DNA from: Roseburia sp. AF12-17LB
GTDB lineage: Bacteria; Bacillota; Clostridia; Lachnospirales; Lachnospiraceae
Reading direction: 5' to 3'
DNA: 64,000 bases
NCBI RefSeq assembly: GCF_003479605.1
Contig: NZ_QUHR01000004.1
Span: forward strand, 146,248 to 210,247
Made by a program: the position numbers and the translations under genes. A model generated the notes under the pieces. It was not told the DNA's origin and did no database searches. It worked only from the letters and a program-made list of their open reading frames with translations. Position 1 is the first letter of the stretch, and each line of letters starts with the position of its first letter. Below, piece after piece: positions 38,410 to 45,624 of the stretch.

Positions 38410-39105
38410 ATATAGACACATATAATTTGTCAAATACTCTGTTATAATTTCTCCATAATAATTGTTCATCTGCAATTTCGCATAGATAAAAGGTTTTAAT
38501 AAATAACGGATTATGATACATATAACAGGACAAATAAAAATCCAGTTTTTATTAACTAGGGATGTTGCCACTCCTTTACTCCATTGTACTGGAATTTCTG
38601 TCGGCAACTTAGAATAAGACAAAGCCCCAATAATCAAGCATAGTGCGGTAATCATAGTCCAGGTAAGCATACTTCCCCATATATACAAAAAGCTGACTGA
38701 ATCCAGTTTGAAAACAGTTCGATTATCTTTCCAATAGTCATGAAAATCTGTTACATACTGTTCTACCTGTAATTTTTCATAACTAATACTTCCTTCATCC
38801 AGCATTTTTTCGCACATGAGTTTCGCCTTATTCAAATCAGTAATCTGATTTTTTAATACTTCCTTTTGCTTCTCAAGCATTTCCTGCAATGTTACTTTTT
38901 CGGATATAATATTTCGTATATCTTCAATAGAAATTCCCAATGTACGTAGATATGCAATCTTCTTTATATTTTCCACATCATTTTTAGAATAATCTCTATA
39001 ACCATTACTTTCATTTCTCGAAGGCTCAATAAGTTTTTCCTTTTCATAAAAACGGATATTAGAACGGGATAAACCTGTTCGCTCTTCTACGTCTTTTATA
39101 GTCAT
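38404..39105 (-). CDS. MerR-family regulator with C-terminal membrane segments
   Basis: A 233-residue regulator. The N-terminal ~70 residues form a MerR winged helix (IKDVEERTGLSRSNIRFYEK and the YLRTLGISIEDIRN wing region), then a coiled-coil dimerisation helix (~75-105). Unusually, the C-terminal half has two hydrophobic spans (ISFLYIWGSMLTW-type and IFICPVICIIIRYLL) around a LPTEIPVQWSKG motif like that in DUF1648 membrane proteins. The protein could sense membrane stress or a lipophilic drug directly. Its own promoter has MerR-type spacing. It is convergent with the amidohydrolase gene. Confidence 0.82.
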   Translation of the reverse strand: MTIKDVEERTGLSRSNIRFYEKEKLIEPSRNESNGYRDYSKNDVENIKKIAYLRTLGISIEDIRNIISEKVTLQEMLEKQKEVLKNQITDLNKAKLMCEKMLDEGSISYEKLQVEQYVTDFHDYWKDNRTVFKLDSVSFLYIWGSMLTWTMITALCLIIGALSYSKLPTEIPVQWSKGVATSLVNKNWIFICPVICIIIRYLLKPFIYAKLQMNNYYGEIITEYLTNYMCLYE

Positions 39106-39141
39106 ATTATGCCCTCCTTTCGAGCAACTCTATTTTACTTA

Positions 39142-39172
39142 ATAATAAGCTATAAACAAGGTTTACAGTCAA
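39142..39172 (-). promoter_or_regulatory. MerR-type promoter with 19-bp spacer
   Basis: Reading leftward, TTGACT (39172-39167) and TATTAT (39147-39142) are 19 bases apart, longer than the usual 17. The spacer begins with a near-perfect dyad, GTAAAC.CTT.GTTTAT. Extended spacers with a central dyad are the hallmark of MerR-activated promoters, so merR is likely autoregulated. Confidence 0.75.
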
Positions 39173-39255
39173 GCATTTATCAAAAAAACTATAGTTGTTG
39201 ATAAGGACATGAAAAGCTGTCCAAAATAGAAGGTGAACCGGATTGCTGCTCCGAC

Positions 39256-39456
39256 TCAATCTTCCACATGGAATACATCTTCCACCAGCATATTAAAGTA
39301 CTTTGATATCCGCAGCATAAATTCGGCAGATGGGGTGCTGTCCCCACGCTCTATCCTGCCGACAGTTTTGGTGCTGTATCCAATAGCAGCGGCAAGGTCA
39401 TCCTGGTAAATGCCTCGCTGTTCACGTATTTCTCTTATATTATTGGTAACCGCCAT
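39256..39456 (-). CDS. Small XRE-family regulator (copy 1)
   Basis: A 66-residue HTH_XRE protein composed only of the DNA-binding domain (IREIREQRGIYQDDLAAAIG, then STKTVGRIERGDS). It starts behind AAGGGAT, reading leftward, and lies 84 bases after the S24 repressor gene in the same direction. Copy 2 at 63173-63373 differs at two residues (Tyr27 to Phe, Met57 to Leu). It is likely a repressor or anti-repressor partner for the adjacent S24 protein. Confidence 0.85.
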   Translation of the reverse strand: MAVTNNIREIREQRGIYQDDLAAAIGYSTKTVGRIERGDSTPSAEFMLRISKYFNMLVEDVFHVED

Positions 39457-40090
39457 AAAAATCCCTTCTTTCAGTTCTATAGATATTTTCTTATTGTCAA
39501 TTATGCAAAATAATGTGTCCGATAAAAATGACTTGCAATTTTATCGGCAATGTCCTGTAATAGCACAAGCATCAGATTTTCCAAGAACTTTTCCAAATAT
39601 GTCTAAGCGGTCATTTTCACTAACCTTGATAGGTGCATACTTTTCATTGAGTGAGATAAGGAAAATTCCTTCTTTATCGTTTTGTAATTTCTTAATATAG
39701 GCTTCTCCGTTTAGAGCGAAGATGCCGATTTCTCCATTAGCAACAGATTCCTGCTGTAATATCCATGCAATCTGACCATCGTGGAATTCTGGTTCCATAC
39801 TGTCACCACTAATACGGACACCGAAAGTAGTATCTTCTGGCAGGATAGATTCATCTATGCGTACAGTCTCTTTCGGTCCATCTACAAGGAAGTTACCGGT
39901 TCCGGCTGATACAGCATTTTCAAAAATATCAATGCTTCGGAATGGAATTATCTTAGCAGTCTGCTTTTCATACATTCCGGATGCGTGGAGCAGATTGATA
40001 TAATCCATAGCTTTTTCCCTGCCTTCATCAGTTAGTGATGAGAAAGGATCGGCAGGATTTACTCCAAAATATGCCTCATACATGTTAGTA
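39256..40090 (-). repeat. XRE/S24 module, copy 1 of a long direct repeat
   Basis: This segment is nearly identical to 63173-64000 in the same orientation, about 23.9 kb away. Differences are scattered substitutions and one single-base indel. The identity begins exactly at the XRE stop codon; sequences beyond it to the left differ. The right limit of the repeat is not visible, because the window ends inside the second copy. Confidence 0.9.
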
Positions 40091-40275
40091 ATACCAAGGA
40101 TTCTACACACTTTGTAAAATATGGTAACGCTTGGTTCAGCAAGATTTCTCTCCCAGTTGGATATGGCTTTATAGGAAATGGTAATGCCTTCCTTTGCCAG
40201 TTCATCAGCGAGATCCTGTTGGAGCAAGCCTTTCTTTTTTCTATATGTTGAAATGATTTCTCCGATTGAGTACAT
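39541..40275 (-). CDS. CI/LexA-like repressor with S24 peptidase domain (copy 1)
   Basis: A 244-residue repressor with an N-terminal XRE-type HTH (IISTYRKKKGLLQQDLADEL, then YKAISNWERNLAE) and a C-terminal S24 self-cleavage domain. A candidate cleavage site (SAGTG), the catalytic Ser (GDSMEP) and Lys (AYIKKL) are all visible. Such repressors are inactivated by RecA-DNA filaments, so the neighbouring Y-family polymerase and possibly ICE functions would be DNA-damage inducible. It is transcribed leftward from a promoter facing the polymerase promoter. A hairpin (39519-39547) overlaps its stop. Confidence 0.9.
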   Translation of the reverse strand: MYSIGEIISTYRKKKGLLQQDLADELAKEGITISYKAISNWERNLAEPSVTIFYKVCRILGITNMYEAYFGVNPADPFSSLTDEGREKAMDYINLLHASGMYEKQTAKIIPFRSIDIFENAVSAGTGNFLVDGPKETVRIDESILPEDTTFGVRISGDSMEPEFHDGQIAWILQQESVANGEIGIFALNGEAYIKKLQNDKEGIFLISLNEKYAPIKVSENDRLDIFGKVLGKSDACAITGHCR

Positions 40276-40330
40276 ACATACGCCTCTTTTCTTTCATTTT
40301 GTTGATTTCAAATGTCTCTTTTCACTCCAT

Positions 40331-40359
40331 AGTATATAGCAATAGTGCCAATTATTCAA
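40331..40359 (-). promoter_or_regulatory. Promoter of the S24 repressor gene
   Basis: Reading leftward, TTGAAT (40359-40354) and TATACT (40336-40331) are 17 bases apart, 56 bases before the repressor start. It is divergent from the polymerase promoter at 40402. Confidence 0.65.
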
Positions 40360-40386
40360 GTTAAAAATCCAATATAATGAGAAAAA

Positions 40387-40430
40387 GGACACATGTGTCC
40401 GTTGACAGTCGATTATTCTTGGGGTTATAC
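40387..40430 (+). promoter_or_regulatory. Palindromic operator and promoter of the Y-family polymerase gene
   Basis: A perfect 14-bp palindrome, GGACACATGTGTCC (40387-40400), abuts a TTGACA box (40402-40407). A TTATAC-type -10 box follows at 40425-40430 after a 17-base spacer. A repressor bound there would block RNA polymerase; the divergent S24 protein is the obvious candidate. Confidence 0.75.
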
Positions 40431-40513
40431 TATGCCCTGTAAGGAACATTACTCATATACTTGGACTAAAGGTTATGGTAGTGACAGATTAAATGCAGCA
40501 GGAGGTTATGCAG

Positions 40514-41761
40514 ATGGGAGACAGGGTAATACTTCATTCAGATATCAACTGTTGCTATGCTTCGATTGAGCATCTGCATCATCCGGAGCTTGCAGGAAAG
40601 CCACTGGCAGTAGGCGGTGACCCGGAGGCAAGACATGGGATTGTCTTAACAGCCGACTATATTGCCAAGAAGTACGGTGTGAAAACAGGAATGGCACTCT
40701 GGCAGGCAAAGCAGGTCTGTCCTGACATAACGTTTGTTTCACCAAGAATGGACTTATATCTTCGATTCTCAAGAATGGCACATGAGATATATGCAGAATA
40801 TACGGACAGGCAGGAGCCATATGGAATTGATGAGTGCTGGCTTGATGTGACAGGGAGCAGCTCCCTTAAAGGGGATGGATTGCTCATTGCACAGGAAATC
40901 AGCAGGAGAATGAAGTCAGAGCTTGGCATCACAGTAAGTGTTGGTGTTTCTTTCAATAAGATATTTGCAAAGCTTGGTTCAGACTATAAGAAACCTGATG
41001 CAATCACAACTATGTATAAGAGTGAGTTTAAGCAGAAGGCATGGTCACTTCCGGTGGCAGATCTTCTATACGTTGGCAAAAGTACGAACAGAAAGCTTGC
41101 ATTATTTGGTATTAAAACCATAGGTGATCTTGCAAGAGCAGATGAAGATGTGCTTAACAGTCACCTTGGAAAGATGGGCAGTATCTTATGGTCATTTGCG
41201 AATGGCTATGATGATTCACCTGTCAAGCTAGAGAATACCCACGCTCCAATCAAATCGGTGGGAAACAGCACAACGACTCCAAAGGATTTAGTATGTGATG
41301 AGGATGTAAAGATTGTTCTTTATATTCTGGCTGAGAGTGTTGCAGCAAGACTTCGTGAGAATGGATTCCGGTGCAGAGTGGTTGAGATAAGTGTCAGGGA
41401 TAATGAGTTATTCTCTTTTATTCGTCAGAAAAAGATTGACCATGCAACGAATATCACCGGAGAGATAGCTGCATATGCTTATCAGATATTTAAGGAAAAC
41501 TATAACTGGAGCAAGCCGATCCGCAGTGTTGGTGTCCGAGGTGCAGACTTAGTAACAGATAATTATTGGGAACAGATTGATTTGTTCTCAAGTGTGGAGA
41601 AGCGTGAAAAGCAGATGAAGATGGATTCAGCGGTGGATGAGATACGCAGAAGATTTGGATTTTACAGTATCCAGAGGGGACTCATGTACCGGGACAGGAT
41701 TCTGTCGGCAGTCAATGCAAAAGAAGAACACACAGTACATCCACATGGGTATTTTGGATAA
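40514..41761 (+). CDS. Y-family (DinB/UmuC-like) DNA polymerase
   Basis: A 415-residue translesion polymerase. The catalytic carboxylates are in ILHSDINCCYASIE (first Asp) and YGIDECWLDV (Asp-Glu). A C-terminal QIDLFS matches the beta-clamp binding motif. ATG 40514 is favoured since GGAGG lies 8 bases upstream; starts at 40493 and 40508 are less well placed. It is read divergently from the S24 repressor and is followed by a LexA-type DNA-binding protein, a small SOS-style mutagenesis operon. Full length for the family. Confidence 0.92.
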   Translation: MGDRVILHSDINCCYASIEHLHHPELAGKPLAVGGDPEARHGIVLTADYIAKKYGVKTGMALWQAKQVCPDITFVSPRMDLYLRFSRMAHEIYAEYTDRQEPYGIDECWLDVTGSSSLKGDGLLIAQEISRRMKSELGITVSVGVSFNKIFAKLGSDYKKPDAITTMYKSEFKQKAWSLPVADLLYVGKSTNRKLALFGIKTIGDLARADEDVLNSHLGKMGSILWSFANGYDDSPVKLENTHAPIKSVGNSTTTPKDLVCDEDVKIVLYILAESVAARLRENGFRCRVVEISVRDNELFSFIRQKKIDHATNITGEIAAYAYQIFKENYNWSKPIRSVGVRGADLVTDNYWEQIDLFSSVEKREKQMKMDSAVDEIRRRFGFYSIQRGLMYRDRILSAVNAKEEHTVHPHGYFG

Positions 41762-41776
41762 AGAGGGAGGCGGAAC

Positions 41777-42019
41777 ATGAGCGAAGCAGCAAGAATTGAT
41801 CTGGTAGACAGAGCACCATTGACGGAGAAGCAGCAGAATGTGTATGAAAGCATTATGCAATATCAGCGTGTGAATGGTTATGCTCCTACTATCAGGGAGA
41901 TATGCAAGATGGTAGGGGTGGCATCGACTTCAAGTGTTTATGCACATCTGAAAATATTAGAAGAAAAAGGCTATATAGCAAGGAAGATGGATGCTTCCAG
42001 AGCAATAGCAATCTTGTAA
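41777..42019 (+). CDS. LexA DNA-binding-domain-only protein
   Basis: An 80-residue protein corresponding to the winged-helix domain of LexA (TEKQQNVYESIMQYQRVNGY, then PTIREICKMVGVASTSSVYA). The S24 peptidase half is completely missing, and the ORF ends cleanly after the wing. It could therefore bind LexA sites but not be cleaved. It lies 15 bases after the polymerase gene behind GGGAGG and 14 bases before the next gene. Confidence 0.85.
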   Translation: MSEAARIDLVDRAPLTEKQQNVYESIMQYQRVNGYAPTIREICKMVGVASTSSVYAHLKILEEKGYIARKMDASRAIAIL

Positions 42020-42033
42020 GGAAGGTGATTACA

Positions 42034-42279
42034 TTGAGCAATAAGGTATATGTTGATGTACTTGCAGAGTTTTCAAAGGACGGACTGCTCATTCCCAAAG
42101 AGATAACATGGGAAGATGGCAGAAAGTATGAGATTACACGAGTAAAAGACAAGCGCAGAGCAGCCAGTACAAGGGCTGGCGGCGTTGGAGAGCGTTATAC
42201 CTGTGTGGTAGATGGAAAGGAAATATTCCTTTTCTATGAAGATAACAATATGTGGTTTATGGAAAGAGCCGGAGCCTGA
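42034..42279 (+). CDS. Small hypothetical protein after the LexA-like gene
   Basis: An 81-residue protein starting at TTG 42034 behind GGAAGGTGA. Strands such as YVDVLAEFSKDGLLIPKEIT and a central Lys/Arg-rich turn (RVKDKRRAASTRAGG) suggest a small beta-rich domain. The C-terminal strands (YTCVVDGKEIFLFYEDNNMW) support a compact fold. No function known to me, but genes of this type often follow the mini-LexA in element SOS modules. A longer frame open from 41902 overlaps the LexA-like gene and is rejected. Confidence 0.7.
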   Translation: MSNKVYVDVLAEFSKDGLLIPKEITWEDGRKYEITRVKDKRRAASTRAGGVGERYTCVVDGKEIFLFYEDNNMWFMERAGA

Positions 42280-42287
42280 TGTGATTG

Positions 42288-42368
42288 TGTGCTGACAGCA
42301 CAATTCATATCAGTTGGCTTTAGATCAGCAAAGCCGGGGAATGTGCAGACATTCATCGGAACTCCCGG
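42288..42368 (+). ncRNA. Candidate structured RNA
   Basis: Several stems are packed into ~80 bases of non-coding sequence. These are a GTGCT/AGCAC hairpin near 42290, GGCTTT/AAAGCC (42316-42335), GAATGT/ACATTC (42339-42354), and CCGGG/CCCGG (42334-42368) enclosing the previous one. Two stems share bases, so alternative folds exist. No known riboswitch class is recognised. Confidence 0.4.
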
Positions 42369-42455
42369 CAACAGGCTTGCAAAGGTGATTTCCCTTTCCT
42401 TTACGAGTACAGAATTGTAGATTGATGATTTTGTATGAATAAGGAGCGAACTGAA

Positions 42456-42665
42456 TTGAACAAAGAGTTAAAAGTTATAGATTTTTATTGTAAGAAGTGC
42501 AAAAAGAGTATGAAAGTTTCATACATGGTTACAGGTAACAGAAATTATCCGGTACTGCCGAGAGTAATGATGAAATGTCACCATTGTGGCAGAGTAATGA
42601 CCTTGAAGAATTTCAAGGAAGGTGAACTGTTAGATAAAGTAGAGCAGGATAAGTATTATATCTGA
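42456..42665 (+). CDS. Small zinc-ribbon protein
   Basis: A 69-residue protein with two CxxC pairs (FYCKKCKKSMKV and MKCHHCGRVMTL) in a zinc-ribbon arrangement. TTG 42456 is chosen because AAGGAG is 9 bases upstream; an ATG at 42435 has none. The ends are charged. Such small ribbons recur in Clostridia elements; role unknown. Confidence 0.75.
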   Translation: MNKELKVIDFYCKKCKKSMKVSYMVTGNRNYPVLPRVMMKCHHCGRVMTLKNFKEGELLDKVEQDKYYI

Positions 42666-42799
42666 TACATACAGTCAGACATCAGATGGTGCGGCAGATA
42701 TTTGGTCGCAACAGGACAAGACAATTAAATTAGTGGTCATCATGATATGGGAGACACTTGCAATAAGCGTAAGCTGATGATACGCAAAGGTGCCATCCT

Positions 42800-42863
42800 A
42801 AGGACGCATGAAAAATTAGAAACCAGTTTGAGGACTGGGACTGTTTTTCATGTGTCCTTTTTT
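42800..42863 (+). terminator. Large terminator with nested hairpin
   Basis: A 16-base arm, AAGGACGCATGAAAAA (42800-42815), pairs with 42844-42859 with one mismatch, and an inner CCAGT/ACTGG hairpin fills the loop. TTTTTT follows. The preceding ~130 bases contain further stems, such as GCGTA/TACGC, but no gene. Confidence 0.75.
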
Positions 42864-42945
42864 ATTTGCTGAAAATTACATATCTAGGGAGTTATTGTCC
42901 GTCCTCAAACGAGTTAACGGTAACAAGTTTTAAAGGATGGACAAT

Positions 42946-43257
42946 ATGAACAAGGAAATAAGAGAATATGATAAGAATGTACAATTTGAAATAGGGCAGA
43001 GAATACAGGAAATGCGACTAGACAAAAATATGAAAAGCATTGAGTTGGCAACGGAATTGGGAATAACAAGGAACCAAATGTCACGGATTGAAAATGGTAG
43101 AGCAAATTGCACTATACAGCAGTTATATATAATGTCACAGATATTTGAGCACAGTATGGATTATATCATATCGGGCAAAAGGGGCAGACAGGAAAATAAG
43201 ATAACATTTGCCCAGAGAGAGGCAATTGATAAAATGTTGAGGGCATTTGATAAATAA
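42946..43257 (+). CDS. XRE-family regulator
   Basis: A 103-residue XRE protein with an N-terminal domain (IGQRIQEMRLDKNMKSIELA, then GITRNQMSRIENGRANCTI). ATG 42946 is chosen because AAAGGA lies 8 bases upstream; ATG 42937 would be too close to it. A paralogue is encoded at 44526-44879 with very similar core sequence (NQMSRIE.G.ANCT). This suggests an old duplication within the accessory region. Confidence 0.85.
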   Translation: MNKEIREYDKNVQFEIGQRIQEMRLDKNMKSIELATELGITRNQMSRIENGRANCTIQQLYIMSQIFEHSMDYIISGKRGRQENKITFAQREAIDKMLRAFDK

Positions 43258-43386
43258 ACAGTACTTTGCATAAATATCTTTTCATGCAAAAAATAGAAAG
43301 TTTTTGCTTTGATATGCAAATGTTGTGCAAAGATTTGACTACACGCAAAATCTATGGTATCCTTTGTGAAAGGAGGAAGCAAATTA

Positions 43387-44256
43387 ATGAAAAGAGATTT
43401 ATCAATTCTATCAGAATATGTAAGAATAAGTACTCCGGATAAGGATAGATTGGCAGAATTAGTTGTGAGAGCAAAAGGTCCAGAGCTTAGTATGTCACAG
43501 TTCGCAAAAAAGTGTGAGGTTAATCCGTCTACGCTTTCAAGAATTGTAAACAAAAAAACAACGGGCAAAAATTCAGATGCTTTAATATTTAATATTGCGG
43601 AGAATGCAGATCCAAATAGTGGAGTTACCTTTGAAATGCTTATGTCTGCTCATGGCATGAAAAAGCGTAATTTAAATGGAAAAGTGGATACAGAAGAATA
43701 CAGAGCATTTGAAAAAAATGCAGCTGACTTAGTACTGTCGGAGATTATGAAGAGGGGGTATAAAGTTCAGGTCCCAATGACACCTCAGGTTTACAATGCT
43801 TTAAATTATCATTATAGACCTGATTGGGAAATTGCTACTGATGCCGTTACTTCTGATAACACTATGGGACAATGGCTATTTGAGTTTTGGACAATGCTCG
43901 GTACGGAACAGCAAGCCATTCGTAAACAGACAATAAAACTAAGACAGAAATTATTGATGGTTTTAGGACTATATTATATGGATGAAGTCAAAGCAGATAA
44001 ATTATCGTTTGTGGTTTTTAATAGAAAATTCTATAAATTACTTAAAGATACCTTGGAGGGGATTTGTGTAAAACCATGGATTACAATTATGCTATTTGAT
44101 ATGGAGCAAGCACAATTTATAGAAGAATTCACTTTTTTATCGCCTGATGGAAGTGTTCGTGATAGTAATATGAAAATTTCTATGAATGAAGAATGCGATG
44201 ATTATACAGACGATTTGTTTGAAGATATAAATGGTCGTAATCAATTTATGGATTAG
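43387..44256 (+). CDS. HTH-containing protein of unknown function
   Basis: A 289-residue protein with a likely N-terminal helix-turn-helix (KGPELSMSQFAKKCEVNPST then LSRIVNKKT) and a long C-terminal part of unknown fold. That part contains Trp/Tyr-rich blocks (YNALNYHYRPDWEIATDA and QWLFEFWTMLGTEQQAIRK). Proteins with an XRE-like head and a large tail occur in Clostridia elements as regulators. ATG 43387 follows AAAGGAGG; the earlier in-frame start at 43354 has no RBS. AT-rich like its neighbours. Confidence 0.75.
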   Translation: MKRDLSILSEYVRISTPDKDRLAELVVRAKGPELSMSQFAKKCEVNPSTLSRIVNKKTTGKNSDALIFNIAENADPNSGVTFEMLMSAHGMKKRNLNGKVDTEEYRAFEKNAADLVLSEIMKRGYKVQVPMTPQVYNALNYHYRPDWEIATDAVTSDNTMGQWLFEFWTMLGTEQQAIRKQTIKLRQKLLMVLGLYYMDEVKADKLSFVVFNRKFYKLLKDTLEGICVKPWITIMLFDMEQAQFIEEFTFLSPDGSVRDSNMKISMNEECDDYTDDLFEDINGRNQFMD

Positions 44257-44272
44257 TCTATAGGAGGTGCTT

Positions 44273-44422
44273 ATGGAAGAAGATAAAACAGTTTTATTAT
44301 TTCGTCAGATACAGGCAGCAACTAAAAATGGTCATGATGCAGAAGTGCGCAGAGATAAAGATGGAAATTTTGTGGTTTATTCCGTAAAAAAACAGCGGGC
44401 AGATAAAATACAAGTTAAATAA
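44273..44422 (+). CDS. Small 49-aa hypothetical protein
   Basis: A 49-residue basic protein (starts MEEDKTVLLFRQIQAATKNG) with a strand motif NFVVYSVKK near the end. The start lies 16 bases after the previous stop behind AGGAGG, so translation is well supported. No family recognised. Confidence 0.6.
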   Translation: MEEDKTVLLFRQIQAATKNGHDAEVRRDKDGNFVVYSVKKQRADKIQVK

Positions 44423-44455
44423 TACATCAGCTGAATTGGCAGTTGATAAGGGCAA

Positions 44456-44507
44456 AAGGGAGCCGATATCGTTCAATATTTGAATGATAGAGGCTCCTTA
44501 TTTTTTT
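44456..44507 (+). terminator. Terminator between accessory genes
   Basis: AAGGGAGCC pairs with GGCTCCTT and encloses a second stem (TCGTTCA with TGAATGA); TTTTTTT follows. It ends the unit at 43.4-44.4 kb before the next XRE gene. Confidence 0.8.
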
Positions 44508-44525
44508 GTAAGGGAGGTGAGCAGA

Positions 44526-44879
44526 GTGATCCAAGAGATAAAAGAATATGATTCTGATACTTGTTCGAAAATTGGTATACGAATTCAAGATATACGAGAA
44601 TCAAGACATATGAAAGCTATAGAGTTGGCAAGCTATCTTGGTATTGGTAAGAACCAAATGTCTCGAATTGAAAGTGGAAAAGCAAATTGTACAATACCAC
44701 AATTGTATTGTATTGCACAAATCTTGGATTGCTCTGCTGATTTTTTGTTGTTTGGAGAAGAACACATGAATTATTCGCCGGAGATGGTGGAATTAGTAAA
44801 CAATTTAAAAATGGTGACTGGAAGAATAGAGGGAGAAATTAAAAATAGTCTTTTAAAGACTACAAATCAGAAAAGATAG
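44526..44879 (+). CDS. XRE-family regulator, paralogue of the 42.9-kb gene
   Basis: A 117-residue XRE protein starting at GTG 44526, 8 bases after GGGAGG. The core (IGIRIQDIRESRHMKAIELA, GIGKNQMSRIESGKANCTI) is clearly paralogous to the regulator at 42946-43257. The C-terminal tail (EEHMNYSPEMVELVNNLKM) is different and longer. It stands directly before a set of structured leader hairpins and the resolvase-like gene. Confidence 0.85.
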   Translation: MIQEIKEYDSDTCSKIGIRIQDIRESRHMKAIELASYLGIGKNQMSRIESGKANCTIPQLYCIAQILDCSADFLLFGEEHMNYSPEMVELVNNLKMVTGRIEGEIKNSLLKTTNQKR

Positions 44880-44926
44880 TCTTTAGAGTGGGCGCATAGG
44901 TTTTCTTAATAGAGTACCATAAACAT

Positions 44927-44987
44927 GTGCTAAGGAACAGCACACCACGAGAGTGGAGGCGCCAAAACTCTCCAATACGAAATCGTA
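44927..44987 (+). promoter_or_regulatory. Leader with three small hairpins
   Basis: GTGCT/AGCAC (44927-44943), GAGAGT/ACTCTC (44949-44972) and TACGA/TCGTA (44976-44987) follow one another before the resolvase-like gene's RBS. It could be a regulated 5' leader; no known class recognised. Confidence 0.4.
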
Positions 44988-45001
44988 AAGGAGATAACAA
45001 A

Positions 45002-45409
45002 ATGAATAAAAGAGATTTTAACGTAGTGGGAAACGAAGGTACAGATAATCAGGAGCTTGCTAAGGGAATTGCATTTATAAAGTCCCGCAGAGCAGAACTC
45101 AATGTAGTCCAGATGGTCGAGAATATGCGTGATCAGGCAATGCCTAACGGAGTAATAATTAACGATGCATATTGTGACCGCTCGATAACAAGAGACTATG
45201 ACAGAGAAGCACTGAATGCTTTCTTTGCAACACTTAAAGAGGAAGATTTTGAGGTTGTAGTAGTCAGAAGCCTGAATGAGATCACCGATGACATTTATGA
45301 TTTGGAAGAATTTGTTAAGACCATCACAGATATGGGCATATGGCTCTATTCTCTTGAAGTCGGTCCGGTGCCAATTATTGTATCTCATGCAGAGGACTTT
45401 GGATGCTAA
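45002..45409 (+). CDS. Resolvase-like domain protein without recombinase tail
   Basis: A 135-residue protein whose middle and end resemble the catalytic domain of serine recombinases. VVVVRSLNEITDDIYDLEEF aligns with the R-L-x-R region, and the following helix and strand (VKTITDMGIWLYSLE) fit as well. The usual YxRVSxxxQ block with catalytic Ser is not found at the N-terminus, and there is no DNA-binding tail, so recombinase activity is unlikely. It may be a regulator or partner protein. ATG 45002 follows AAAGGAG. It overlaps the next small gene by 7 bases. Confidence 0.6.
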   Translation: MNKRDFNVVGNEGTDNQELAKGIAFIKSRRAELNVVQMVENMRDQAMPNGVIINDAYCDRSITRDYDREALNAFFATLKEEDFEVVVVRSLNEITDDIYDLEEFVKTITDMGIWLYSLEVGPVPIIVSHAEDFGC

Positions 45410-45624
45410 CGGAGTTCTTTGGTAGAGCGACAACAGAAAATCATTCCGGTCGGGACAAACAAGTCCCGGCTGTGAAGGATTGCAGATTTACACAGACTGC
45501 ATTCGGAACAGTTGTACATGATTCAAGTGGGAAGTGGCTTGGTCAGTATGAGACAGAAGATGCAGCTGTAGAGATGTTAAGAGAAATGGCAAAGGTCGAT
45601 GGAGGATATAGCGATGAAATATGA
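45403..45624 (+). CDS. Small hypothetical protein
   Basis: A 73-residue protein overlapping both neighbours (start inside the resolvase-like gene, end inside the next XRE gene). An internal hairpin, TCGGGAC/GTCCCG, lies in the coding region. The C-terminal half (GTVVHDSSGKWLGQYETEDA) looks like a small alpha-beta unit with an acidic helix. No family recognised. The tight overlaps suggest one operon through to the toxin gene. Confidence 0.55.
   Translation: MLTEFFGRATTENHSGRDKQVPAVKDCRFTQTAFGTVVHDSSGKWLGQYETEDAAVEMLREMAKVDGGYSDEI

Larger units (their letters stand above)
30365..39255. mobile_element. tet(O)/ABC exporter cargo segment inserted in the ICE
   Basis: The segment starts where the DUF6674-like gene is broken. 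It carries tet(O), a KTR protein, MarR, two ABC half-transporters, an amidohydrolase and a MerR regulator. The ICE-type XRE/S24 module resumes at 39256. Base composition changes (more AT, tet(O)-like codons) through this block. No transposase, terminal repeat or target duplication was found by eye, so the mechanism and precise ends are unknown. Confidence 0.55.
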
